Below, piece after piece: positions 1-8,391 of a stretch of DNA of 64,000 bases. The DNA is from Flavisolibacter tropicus (GTDB lineage Bacteria > Bacteroidota > Bacteroidia > Chitinophagales > Chitinophagaceae). Where the stretch lies: NCBI RefSeq assembly GCF_001644645.1, contig NZ_CP011390.1:2538001-2602000 (forward strand), given 5' to 3'. Numbering within the stretch: position 1 is the stretch's first letter; each line of letters begins with the position of its first letter. The notes beneath the pieces were generated by a model. The model had not been told where the DNA came from. It was given only the letters and a program-made list of their open reading frames with translations, and made no database searches. The position numbers were made by a program, and so were the translations under genes.

Positions 1-746
1 CGTAAAGCAAGCCACAAGGGAATCATCATCCATACAAGCAAAACACCCAATGTATACAGCATCCCGAAACCAGAGCCAAAGAAATCTTTATACGTAGCAC
101 CCGTATACCCCATCAGGGCGCTTACATCGAGCTGTAACATCAAAAAGATCCGTCCCAGATCTATAGGGTTTAGCGATGATAATACAAGCGCAGCTTTCTC
201 CAGCGGGTAATCGGTGAATGTAAACAAGAGCAGCAACACCAAACCATCGTAGATGATGGCAAAATAGAACCATAATAACAACGCAGCGCCAATACCCCGC
301 GCTTTATCTCTTGACTTTACAGAAGCCAGGAAAGCAATAGAGGTAAATACCAATGTCAGCAACAGTCCTACTGCCAGTAAGGCAATACCTATAGCATCAA
401 AATGATACATCAGCACGGGCACCCCTACTCCTATCAGGAAGGCCACACCCAGCGAAAAAGCTATTCCTATATACTCGCTTAAAAGTACCACACGCCGATT
501 GATGGGCTGTGTAAGCATGAGCTCAATAAACTCATAAGAATTATACCATTGAATAGTAGAAAATACCAGGCTCACCAGCGGCACTACAATCAAAACAATC
601 GTCAACAAACTAAGTATAGCCTTGCCCGCATTTTCCTCCATTTGAAACAGGCTAAAGGATACTAAAAACAAGAAGAGGGTATAGGCTATAGCTACTTTAC
701 TGCGCAACACATCGTACAATACGTATTTTGATATTTTTAGAACCAT
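1..746 (-). CDS. nosY: NosY, ABC-2 type permease of the Nos maturation system (3' end missing)
   Basis: Membrane subunit of the NosDFY ABC complex that supports copper-site assembly of nitrous oxide reductase. The left edge of the window cuts the gene; about 248 codons are present. Translation gives a short cytoplasmic start (MVLKISKYVLYDVLRSK), then repeated hydrophobic segments separated by short loops, including the stretch EFIELMLTQPINRRVV that is typical of NosY-like permeases. The ATG overlaps the nosF stop codon by one base (TAATG), so translation is probably coupled. Position after nosF in the order nosZ-L-D-F-Y strongly supports the name. The protein's C-terminus lies outside the window. 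Confidence 0.9.
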   Translation of the reverse strand, partial: MVLKISKYVLYDVLRSKVAIAYTLFLFLVSFSLFQMEENAGKAILSLLTIVLIVVPLVSLVFSTIQWYNSYEFIELMLTQPINRRVVLLSEYIGIAFSLGVAFLIGVGVPVLMYHFDAIGIALLAVGLLLTLVFTSIAFLASVKSRDKARGIGAALLLWFYFAIIYDGLVLLLLFTFTDYPLEKAALVLSSLNPIDLGRIFLMLQLDVSALMGYTGATYKDFFGSGFGMLYTLGVLLVWMMIPLWLAL

Positions 747-1495
747 TATTTGTTCGTTGGTATAGTAGACAAGGTATTTTCCTGTAAAGACAAACTGTGC
801 TTCATTAAATGAGCAATCACTTTGCTTAGCTTCTCCTCTCCTGTTATATCTTGTAATTCCGCAAAAGGTTTATGTACTAAGATCTTTCCTTCATGCAAAT
901 ACATGACGTCTGTGGTAAGATCTTCAAGATCGCTTAATACATGTGAGGTAATAAGCACCAGTTTACCTTTTTCCTTTTCCTGTAAGATCTTCTCTTTTAA
1001 AATTTCGGAAGAAAGAGGATCTAAACCAGCGGTTGGTTCATCAAGGATAAACACATCCGGATCAAACAAAAAAGCGAGAGTAGCACTTACTTTCTGACGG
1101 GTTCCACCTGACAATGATCGCATGGTTTTATCAGCCATACCATCCAATCCAAAACCGGCATACAATTCATTGTCCGACTTAGGATGATCTTTGCGAATGG
1201 AGCGAATCATATCAAACAACTGGCCTATTTTCATATTATCGGGGTAGCGACCTATCTGTGGCATGTAACCTATTTGTTTTCGATAGGCCACTGATCTGTC
1301 TATCAATTGGCCCTGGAAATAAATAGAACCACTGTCAGGCCGCACCAGCCCCAGGATCGATTTGAGCAAGGTGGTTTTCCCGCTACCATTAGGCCCAATC
1401 AGCGAGACCACCTGTCCCTTCTGAAAAGAAGCCGTAATAGCATTCAGCGCCCACTGCTTTTTAAATCGTTTATTGATGTTTTTTATTTCAATCAT
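746..1495 (-). CDS. nosF: NosF, ABC transporter ATPase for NosZ maturation
   Basis: Cytoplasmic ATPase that energises the NosDFY complex. The 249 residues are a single ABC domain: Walker A GPNGSGKTT at residues 34-42, signature LSGGTRQK near residue 130, Walker B FILDEPTAGLDP followed by the switch region LITSHVLSDLEDL. About 20 C-terminal residues after the domain are Ser/Leu rich. The start overlaps the end of nosD by four bases and its stop overlaps the nosY start by one, so D-F-Y are tightly coupled. Many ABC ATPases look like this alone; the flanking nosD and nosY decide the assignment. Confidence 0.93.
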   Translation of the reverse strand: MIEIKNINKRFKKQWALNAITASFQKGQVVSLIGPNGSGKTTLLKSILGLVRPDSGSIYFQGQLIDRSVAYRKQIGYMPQIGRYPDNMKIGQLFDMIRSIRKDHPKSDNELYAGFGLDGMADKTMRSLSGGTRQKVSATLAFLFDPDVFILDEPTAGLDPLSSEILKEKILQEKEKGKLVLITSHVLSDLEDLTTDVMYLHEGKILVHKPFAELQDITGEEKLSKVIAHLMKHSLSLQENTLSTIPTNK

Positions 1496-2724
1496 GGCCG
1501 GTAAGGTTTCATAAGGGGCTTATCATCTAAAAATGTTTCTGGTGTAAGGCTGGGTATGGCTTTCTCTGCCCGGTCTAAAAGACTGACAATAAAACTGCGT
1601 AAGAGCATAACAGCAATAGGATTGTGCTCAATCACCATCGAATACATGCTGATAGGATGATAAGGCACATCTCCTATACCATCTTTATCCAGATCATACC
1701 CTTCGTATTTATCCCAGAAGTTATGATGAAAATGATTGAGTACAGAATTGCCATTGGTGGCCACATCAAAGGTGTTACCTGTAAAATTGTTCCACTGAAA
1801 CGTATTGTCATTACAACTGGCCTGTACGCGCAAGGCCCAGCCATTGTTCCGAAAACTATTCTTTGACACTTCTATGCGATTAGTGCCCTCCATATGAATG
1901 GCAATAGAGTTCTCATCAAAAACATTCTGAATAATATAGCCATCGGAAATCTCTTTCAGTAAAATACCATAGGCACTGGCACCCCAGTTATGTTCATAAC
2001 GATTCTTATACATTTCCACCTTTTTGGAATACATGACAGCAACGCCTGCACCATTATCTCTAAACGTATTATTAATATAAACGTCATTATTGGAGAACAT
2101 AAAGTGTAATCCATACCGTATGTTCAGCTCACTCACATTGTTTTGAATAACCGAGTTGGTAACAAACTCAAAATAAATTCCATCCCGGTGTTGCTGTATA
2201 TGATTGCTTTTCACCACCATATTATCACACTTCCATAAATGAATACCATTTCCGCTGCTTTGCTCTGTTGTGTACTTACTCTTAATGGCATTGTTGCGAA
2301 TGACACAATAGGAACTATTATCGAAATGGATAGCGAAGTAGGCGTTGGTTACCGTATTATTTTCTACAATCACGTGCTGGGCATCAATAACTTTCAAGGC
2401 GGCATAATCATACAGACTGGAATAGCCGGCATTGCTAAAATGAATGCCCCGTATAGTTATGTCATGGCCACTTACTGTTAGTATTTCATATTTACCTTCA
2501 CCATCCAGTACAGGTTGATCAATACCAATGATGCTGATAGATTTGGTTAACACCAGATGGCCTTCTTTATAAAGCCCCTTATGCAGGTAAATACTATCGC
2601 CATCCTTCGCCAACTGGATGGCCTGTTTTAAGGTACGCACGCCAGATGCTGTACCCACATGTATGATGCCGGCATAGGCAAAGAAGCTGCTACACAATAG
2701 CCATATGATGAGTAACCTTTTCAA
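1492..2724 (-). CDS. nosD: NosD, periplasmic beta-helix copper-delivery protein
   Basis: Periplasmic partner of NosFY in building the copper centre of NosZ. The 410 residues start with a signal peptide (MKRLLIIWLLCSSFFAYAG) and continue as a right-handed parallel beta-helix of CASH type: many short repeats carrying xxNxI/V and NNxxxN patterns, for example VIVENNTVTNAY and VIQNNVSELN. The start codon is TTG, placed directly after the nosL stop (TAATTG); I accept it because the signal peptide begins exactly there and no ATG gives a better N-terminus. Length and family composition agree with NosD proteins. Confidence 0.92.
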   Translation of the reverse strand: MKRLLIIWLLCSSFFAYAGIIHVGTASGVRTLKQAIQLAKDGDSIYLHKGLYKEGHLVLTKSISIIGIDQPVLDGEGKYEILTVSGHDITIRGIHFSNAGYSSLYDYAALKVIDAQHVIVENNTVTNAYFAIHFDNSSYCVIRNNAIKSKYTTEQSSGNGIHLWKCDNMVVKSNHIQQHRDGIYFEFVTNSVIQNNVSELNIRYGLHFMFSNNDVYINNTFRDNGAGVAVMYSKKVEMYKNRYEHNWGASAYGILLKEISDGYIIQNVFDENSIAIHMEGTNRIEVSKNSFRNNGWALRVQASCNDNTFQWNNFTGNTFDVATNGNSVLNHFHHNFWDKYEGYDLDKDGIGDVPYHPISMYSMVIEHNPIAVMLLRSFIVSLLDRAEKAIPSLTPETFLDDKPLMKPYRP

Positions 2725-3738
2725 TTAAAGTGTGTTATAAAGATGCTCCCAGTTTAGAATATCTCCCTTCAGGGTAACGGCTTGGGTTTCTGCTGTTTTC
2801 TTATCCGCAAAAGCAGCAGCATTTCCATTCATAGGACTTTTTAATTGTGCGCTTTTGATAAACCATACTTTGTTGCTGTTCAAAAAACGGCCTTGATCCT
2901 GGTAATCCATAAATACAATTTGAGCTATATTCTCCCTCTTTTCATTTCCCGCCTTCAGGAATTGAACAATGCAATGTGCATCATCAAATTTGTACACCTT
3001 CCCTTTTTTGGTAACCACCTCAGATCCAAACTTTGGATCCATAATCGTCATGCGGCATTCATTGCACTGATCTTTACCATAGGCAATCTTTTCAGGTTCT
3101 ACCGAACATCCTTGAAATAAGAATACTGACAGTATCGTCAAAGGCGTAGCCCAAGCTGTTTTTTTGGGTATTATTTTCCTGGCGCGGCGTTGCTCTACCA
3201 ACCAAACAATGAAGAAGACAACTACTGCACTGACCAATACCCATCCGCCTGTATCGGGATAGGAATACGCATCAAAGTTGAGTAATTTTTTATGTCCCAC
3301 CAGCGGTGGTTGATACGAAAGGCCAGGCACTTGGATAGGAGCTGTGGGATCCAGGTTGTGGCCATACTTATACCCCCACTGGTACATATCTACCATGGCA
3401 GCGACTCCACCAATTACCGTCAAGACCAGATAGGCCAGCAACAGCTTGCGTTTGCCCACCAAGGCTACTATCAACCCCAACAAAATATAGGCGCCTATTA
3501 TATAAACCAAGTAATTCAATTCAGGAAACATGTCTTCATTAACTTTTGCCATGCCTATATAATGATTCAACCCGTTAATGATCTCCACCTGCCCTGATAA
3601 TTTATTTAGCCAGATCTCCATGGTTAACCCTTCTGGATACTGTGGTGCAATCAGATGAATGAACCAAAAAGGAAGAAAATAAGTTGCAATCAGGCTAAGC
3701 GCTGCAATTGCAACGATGATTCTGGAAGTGATACTCAC
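2725..3738 (-). CDS. nosL: NosL-like copper chaperone fused to an N-terminal multi-span membrane domain
   Basis: Copper chaperone that delivers copper to apo-NosZ. The C-terminal half (about residues 205-337) is NosL: a lipobox-like FLFQGC followed by the metal-binding region KDQCNECRMTIMDPKFGSEVV and the fold segment KVYKFDDAHCIVQFL. Ahead of it lie about 200 residues with four predicted membrane spans (near residues 8-28, 75-92, 97-117 and 162-182) and an outside loop. Classical NosL is a lipoprotein of about 180 residues, so this is a longer, membrane-anchored form in which the lipobox cysteine has become internal. The start is GTG. It abuts nosD directly and follows nosZ after 70 bases. 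Confidence 0.88.
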   Translation of the reverse strand: MSITSRIIVAIAALSLIATYFLPFWFIHLIAPQYPEGLTMEIWLNKLSGQVEIINGLNHYIGMAKVNEDMFPELNYLVYIIGAYILLGLIVALVGKRKLLLAYLVLTVIGGVAAMVDMYQWGYKYGHNLDPTAPIQVPGLSYQPPLVGHKKLLNFDAYSYPDTGGWVLVSAVVVFFIVWLVEQRRARKIIPKKTAWATPLTILSVFLFQGCSVEPEKIAYGKDQCNECRMTIMDPKFGSEVVTKKGKVYKFDDAHCIVQFLKAGNEKRENIAQIVFMDYQDQGRFLNSNKVWFIKSAQLKSPMNGNAAAFADKKTAETQAVTLKGDILNWEHLYNTL

Positions 3739-3757
3739 CGTTATTTATAAAGTTTAA

Positions 3758-3789
3758 GACCAATCTCGCTTAATTAAACGAGACTGGTC
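3758..3789 (-). terminator. Intercistronic hairpin between nosZ and nosL
   Basis: Two 11-base arms (3758-3768 and 3779-3789) flank a 10-base AT-rich loop. On the plus strand one A.C mismatch breaks the stem; on the transcribed minus strand the same position is a G.U pair, so the RNA stem is complete. It sits 20 bases after the nosZ stop and is not followed by a U-tract, so a stabilising or attenuating mRNA structure is more likely than a full terminator. Confidence 0.55.
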
Positions 3790-3808
3790 ATTAAGGGATG
3801 ATGAAGCT

Positions 3809-5863
3809 TTATCGTCTAGGACGGGAAGGACCGCCCGCAGCACTGTTTTGGCCTGTTTCTGTTCCTTGATTGCCCGCACCAGCTGTTTTAGTAGTGTCCT
3901 GAGCCGTTTTACCTATACCAAACTTTAGCGCCACGTTGCTTCCAGCTGGCGACACCCGCATATAGCCTTGCATCTCTTGGTGCAGGGCAGAGCAAAAGTC
4001 GGTACAATAGAAGGGGAAAATACCCGTACGATCTGGCTTAAATGTCAGGGTCTGAGTTTCGCCCGGCATAATAAGGATCTCGGCATTATTGGCATTCTTG
4101 ATGGCAAAGCCATGTGGCACATCCCAATCCTGCTCAAGGTTCGTTACATGGAAGTAGACAGAATCGCCCATTTTAATACCCTCAATATTATCAGGTGCCA
4201 GATGTGAGCGGATAGCCGTCATATACACATGAACTTTATTGCCTTGCCGCTCCACACGGGCCTGGGCCTCGCCTTTCGTAGCATAAGGATGTGCATTATC
4301 CTCAATCTTAAAGATCTTAATGGAGTTGGGTGCCACTTTGCTGGCTAGGATAGCCTCGGCATAATGCGGCTCACCAACGGTTGGGAAATCAAGGAGTAGC
4401 TTCATTTTATCGCCGCTGATATCATAGAGTTGGGCGCTTTGTGGCAACTCCGGCCCCGTAGGCAGGTAACGGTCCTTGGTAATTTTGTTATAGGCTATCA
4501 TGTACTTACCATATGGTTTTACAGTAGGCCCTCCGGCTACAGATAAGTGACCTATTGAATAATAAGTAGGTACACGATCCAATACTTTCAAAGATTTGAC
4601 ATCCCATTTTACAATTTCTGAAGACACAAACATGGAGGTATAGGCATTGCCCTTATCATCAAACTCGGTGTGCAATGGGCCAAGGCCGGGCTTCTCAACC
4701 TCACCATGTAACACCGCATCGTATTTCAATACGGGAATACCATCGTAATCGCCATCAAAATTTTTATCAGCAATGGCTTTTTGAATCTTATCAAATGAAA
4801 ATACAGGTATCGTTGCTGCCAGTTTTCCGCTAGCCACTATATATTCCCCGGTAGGATCTACATCACAGCCATGTGGAGACTTAGGGCAAGGTATAAAGTA
4901 AAGCATATCTGGACACTCCTTTGGATCCAACACCAGCACTTCATTTCGCATGGTTGAAGTAGCCATGTGAGTACGTTCATCCAAAGTATTTGAGACATAT
5001 TGAGCAGGTATTTTTTTCCCTTTTCCGGCACTTACATACTCTTCCGCCTTTTTCCAGTTTACCGCCATTATAAAATCTTTGTCTTTAGCAGAAGCATTCA
5101 CTTCCAAAAGCGTGTTGGCTTTTTCCGAGTTATAACAACTAAAGAAAAACCATCCGTGCGATTTGGCCTTTCCTGCCCTTGACAGGTCGAAATTTACTCC
5201 CGGTGTCAAAATCTGGAAAGCAATGTTCATATGGCCCGTACTCTTATCAACGCTGATAAAACTAACAGTGCCTTTAAAGTTTTCCTTGTAAGTACTAATA
5301 GGGACATCGGTATTTCCAAGAATAGGTACACTAAAGCGAGTGCCCGCAATTACATATTCCGTATTCTGCGTTAAATAAGGAGAAGAGTGGTTACCCGCGC
5401 TATTAGGAATCTCTAAGATTTCTTCCGTGCGGAAGGTAGAAAGATTGATACGGGCAATGCGCGGTGTATTGTTTCCGTTAGCAAAGGCCCAACGGCCATC
5501 ATGCTCACCATTCGTTACAGACAGGGATATATGGTGTAGGTCGTCCCATGGCACAAAGCCGTGCGAGGTATTCAACATGGGTTTGGTCTCCTCACTGAAT
5601 CCGTATCCGTTCTCCGGAAAAGCAGAGAACACTGGAATGATGCGAATAAGACGACCGGAAGGTATTCCATATACACTTACTTGTCCATTGAAACCTCCGG
5701 ATACAATGTCATAAAATTCATCGTGTGTCCCCGGTTGTACATATACTGCGGTGGCTGCATCACCACTTATTGCAGCTTGTGCCCCCTTAGGCTTACAATG
5801 TTGCAATACTGTCATACTACCCAAAACCAGTAGTAATAACAGAAGACTAGTTGTATTTCTCAT
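3809..5863 (-). CDS. nosZ: Nitrous oxide reductase NosZ, clade II type, probable lipoprotein
   Basis: Reduces N2O to N2 outside the cytoplasm, the last step of denitrification. The beta-propeller domain carries the histidine motif DDLHHISLS and further conserved histidines (SPHGCDVDP, PLHTEFDDKGNAY, SIGHLSV, EPHYAEA) that hold the CuZ cluster. The C-terminal cupredoxin domain shows the CuA ligands: VPHGF, then CTDFCSALHQEM (Cys-x3-Cys-x3-His-x2-Met). A hydrophobic leader ends in QHC, suggesting Sec export and lipidation; there is no twin-arginine motif, as in clade II enzymes. I start at 5863, where the leader begins; the frame is open to 5920 and the extra 19 residues look non-native. The last 40 residues are Gly/Ala/Thr-rich and disordered. 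Confidence 0.97.
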   Translation of the reverse strand: MRNTTSLLLLLLVLGSMTVLQHCKPKGAQAAISGDAATAVYVQPGTHDEFYDIVSGGFNGQVSVYGIPSGRLIRIIPVFSAFPENGYGFSEETKPMLNTSHGFVPWDDLHHISLSVTNGEHDGRWAFANGNNTPRIARINLSTFRTEEILEIPNSAGNHSSPYLTQNTEYVIAGTRFSVPILGNTDVPISTYKENFKGTVSFISVDKSTGHMNIAFQILTPGVNFDLSRAGKAKSHGWFFFSCYNSEKANTLLEVNASAKDKDFIMAVNWKKAEEYVSAGKGKKIPAQYVSNTLDERTHMATSTMRNEVLVLDPKECPDMLYFIPCPKSPHGCDVDPTGEYIVASGKLAATIPVFSFDKIQKAIADKNFDGDYDGIPVLKYDAVLHGEVEKPGLGPLHTEFDDKGNAYTSMFVSSEIVKWDVKSLKVLDRVPTYYSIGHLSVAGGPTVKPYGKYMIAYNKITKDRYLPTGPELPQSAQLYDISGDKMKLLLDFPTVGEPHYAEAILASKVAPNSIKIFKIEDNAHPYATKGEAQARVERQGNKVHVYMTAIRSHLAPDNIEGIKMGDSVYFHVTNLEQDWDVPHGFAIKNANNAEILIMPGETQTLTFKPDRTGIFPFYCTDFCSALHQEMQGYMRVSPAGSNVALKFGIGKTAQDTTKTAGAGNQGTETGQNSAAGGPSRPRR

Positions 5864-6567
5864 GGCATATATTAAAAGAGTGAATATTGATTGAAGTGTT
5901 CTTTTGAATTCCATGCTCATCAGTTCAATTATTACCTGATTCTATTGCACAATGTTGTTCCCAAAGGAGTCTGATTAATTACTAGAGATAACTTATCAGC
6001 GACCGATAAAATATTATGGAGGAATATCCCTTTGTACAAACAGTCTATACGAAAGGTTAAGTGACAGTATGAGAATGGTGGCATTTCTCAAACCCTGTTA
6101 GTTTAATATGGTTTAAGAAAGGCAGCAAAACACATGCCTGTGTTTAAACAAAACACAACTCAACGGCGAAACAAGTTTTTATTGAGCACTTTAGTCTCAA
6201 TATGACAAACAATTAAAACCGTAGCTCTGGTGGCAAGACATTTGCAGCACAGCCTATATTGCAAAGTTTTTGACATCCAGCTGTATTAAATGCATTGCAG
6301 AGGTTTGTATTAATGAGGCTTATATATTATCTTAAAGGTTGCAGAAATACATCCATCATCAGAGGCTTTCGGATACGCTACCTATTGTTAAAGCCAATTA
6401 CAACCTATATAAACCAGTAATTCGACTCATAAAAGAATGCCCTTAAAGCTCTTGCAAGTTATTTGTGATGCAAAGAATCGATTATCAGGATGATAGTAAC
6501 TGAAAATGGAAAGGGCAAAAGAAGAACAATAGCTAAATCATAACTCTTCAAACCAAAATCATAATTT
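5864..6567. promoter_or_regulatory. Divergent regulatory region between nosZ and the cytochrome gene
   Basis: About 650-700 bases without a supportable gene. It should hold the nosZ and cytochrome promoters. I see a GATAA-C-TTATC palindrome at 5987-5997 and a TTTGTACAAA palindrome at 6031-6040. The TTTG of the latter, read on the minus strand, lies 23 bases before TATTTTAT, an imperfect match to the Bacteroidota -33 TTTG / -7 TAnnTTTG promoter. I found no clear TTGAT-N4-ATCAA FNR box. The promoter assignment is a weak inference. Confidence 0.3.
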
Positions 6568-7038
6568 ATGGCAGTGACAAACAGATTATTACTTGTATTA
6601 AGTGTTGCCCTACTGGTCGGCACTAGCTGTGGCAATAATAAAAGCAGTACCACCTCCGGTACGGAAAGCACAACATCAGAACCTACAGCTTCCAATAATC
6701 CTAAGGGAATTGGCAAGCATACCAATGTAGAATTAACGCATCCTCTTGATGAGAAAATGGTTGGCGAAGGAAAGGGCATCTACGATATGAAGTGTGCCTC
6801 CTGCCATAAACTCACTGGGGAAAAATTGGTAGGTCCAGGTTGGCATGGCGTAACCGACAGAAGAACGCCGGAATGGATTATGAACTTTACCACCAATGTG
6901 GATGAGATGATAGAAAAAGATACAGCTGCTCAACGCTTGCTGGAAGAGTGTTTGGTGCGAATGCCTAACCAAAACCTGAGCGACGGCGATGCGCGTTCCG
7001 TATTGGAGTTTATGCGTAAGAACGATGGCAAAAACTAA
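6568..7038 (+). CDS. Mono-heme cytochrome c lipoprotein, probable electron carrier to NosZ
   Basis: A 156-residue exported c-type cytochrome. Residues 1-21 form a lipoprotein signal with lipobox VGTSC, followed by a Ser/Thr-rich linker of about 30 residues. The heme site is CASCH (near residue 76), and the probable axial methionine is in ECLVRMPNQNLS near the C-terminus, as in class I cytochromes. Divergent placement from nosZ with a shared upstream region suggests that it feeds electrons to the reductase, which clade II systems usually do with a neighbouring cytochrome. The electron-donor role is inferred from context. Confidence 0.85.
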   Translation: MAVTNRLLLVLSVALLVGTSCGNNKSSTTSGTESTTSEPTASNNPKGIGKHTNVELTHPLDEKMVGEGKGIYDMKCASCHKLTGEKLVGPGWHGVTDRRTPEWIMNFTTNVDEMIEKDTAAQRLLEECLVRMPNQNLSDGDARSVLEFMRKNDGKN

Positions 7039-7060
7039 TTGTTACGCATTGACCATATAG

Positions 7061-7094
7061 ATAAGCCGCTTGTTGAAAGTGGCTTATTGTTTTA
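7061..7094 (+). terminator. Rho-independent terminator after the cytochrome gene
   Basis: Arms 7061-7071 and 7077-7087 form an 11-base-pair stem with one G.U pair and a 5-base loop, followed by TGTTTTA. It lies 22 bases after the cytochrome stop. Confidence 0.7.
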
Positions 7095-7145
7095 TGGAGA
7101 TCACAGACGAACCACAGCAACGCTTTTCCGATTTAGTTTTTTCAA

Positions 7146-8378
7146 ATGCTACCAGACAAAAAAGGATTTTGGATCCGAATCTCTCTGCTTAACTTAAGCA
7201 TTGTAGCCTTACTTGGCTTTTTACTGCGTAGTAAGATCCTCTTTCCTATTTCTTGGATCAATTACCGTTTTCTAATAAATACCCATTCGCATTACGCCTT
7301 TGCCAGCTGGGTCACACTTTCCTTTCTTACACTTTTTACCTATACCATTCTTTCCCCAACGCAACAACAACGGAAGTGGTATCAGTATATGCTTGGGGGA
7401 ATAACACTCTCCTCGCTAGGAATGCTTATCAGTTTTCCATTCCAGGGTCATGATACCATATCTATCACCTTTTCTTCCCTTTTTATCTTTTGCACATACG
7501 GTTATGCCTGGCGGTTCATAAAAGCGATCCGGCTAAAAGATCATCAAACACCACAGCTTACTTTAGCCCTATGCGCTGTTATTTGCCTGGTTATATCATC
7601 TGTCGGTCCGTTTATATTAGGTTACATAATAGCATCCGGCTCTACAAACAATATTCTACATAGAGATGCCCTTTACTTTTACCTGCATTTTCAATACAAT
7701 GGCTTTTTTACGCTGGCTGTCTTTGCCCTGTTCTTTACAAAAATGTATCCCCGACAGGAACAACCAGTTCCCAAACCGGTCAGGCGCTTTTCCTATCTTT
7801 TGTGCGCATCGGTGATTCCATCTTTTTTTCTATCGCTACTCTGGCATCCTAATAACGGTGTATTGATGGCCATTGCTGTCATTGGTATACTTCTAATTAT
7901 TGCCAGCTTGTTCTATTTTTTCCAAATTGGCCCTATCCTTCCCTTAAAGGCAATTTTCCAATCCTCGCTGACAAGAACACTTTTTTTATTAGTGCTCCTC
8001 TCCTTCTTAATTAAAAGCTTTTTGCAAATGGGCACTATCATACCAGATTTAGGAAACGCCGTTTTTGGATTCCGGCCCATCATTATCGGCTTCTTGCATC
8101 TTATCTTTTTAGGCATGGCCAGCTTCTACATTTTATCAGCCTATACAGTAATGGGCATTTTACAAACGCAAAATGCATTTACCCGCTTTGCTATTGGCAG
8201 TTTCATAACAGCAGTTATTGTACAGGAAACGGTTCTACTAATTCAAGGCATAGGCTTGCTAACCGGCCATACTAACCCCGTTTATAACTGGTTGCTATGG
8301 GGTATTAGCATAGTTCTTGCCCTAAGCGCCATGCTCATTAGTATTGCTGGTTTCAATAGACCAAGCAAGGCATCTTGA
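7146..8378 (+). CDS. Polytopic membrane protein resembling heme-copper-oxidase subunit I/NnrS-like proteins
   Basis: A 410-residue integral membrane protein with roughly twelve hydrophobic segments and almost no soluble domain. Histidines sit in or beside membrane spans (INTHSHYAFASW, FPFQGHD, LYFYLHFQYNGFF, GFLHLIFLGM, LTGHTNP), which recalls heme- or copper-binding NnrS and the subunit I fold of heme-copper oxidases. I cannot identify the full ligand set of an oxidase, so catalysis should not be assumed. It follows the cytochrome by about 110 bases across a terminator and converges with the PorP-like gene 13 bases away. The context suggests a role in N-oxide respiration or protection against NO. 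Function unproven. Confidence 0.6.
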   Translation: MLPDKKGFWIRISLLNLSIVALLGFLLRSKILFPISWINYRFLINTHSHYAFASWVTLSFLTLFTYTILSPTQQQRKWYQYMLGGITLSSLGMLISFPFQGHDTISITFSSLFIFCTYGYAWRFIKAIRLKDHQTPQLTLALCAVICLVISSVGPFILGYIIASGSTNNILHRDALYFYLHFQYNGFFTLAVFALFFTKMYPRQEQPVPKPVRRFSYLLCASVIPSFFLSLLWHPNNGVLMAIAVIGILLIIASLFYFFQIGPILPLKAIFQSSLTRTLFLLVLLSFLIKSFLQMGTIIPDLGNAVFGFRPIIIGFLHLIFLGMASFYILSAYTVMGILQTQNAFTRFAIGSFITAVIVQETVLLIQGIGLLTGHTNPVYNWLLWGISIVLALSAMLISIAGFNRPSKAS

Positions 8379-8391
8379 GTTATTTCAATAG

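Noticed and set aside
88..273. Open frame of 61 codons at the left edge
   Set aside because: It lies inside nosY in another frame; the nosY frame is open through the whole interval and has clear permease sequence.
5864..5920. Longer nosZ N-terminus starting at 5920
   Set aside because: The 19 added residues precede a complete lipoprotein-type leader and would bury it; the ATG at 5863 is preferred.
5864..6567. FNR/CRP-type operator for nos genes
   Set aside because: No sequence close to TTGAT-N4-ATCAA was found; the GATAA palindrome is too short to assign to a regulator.
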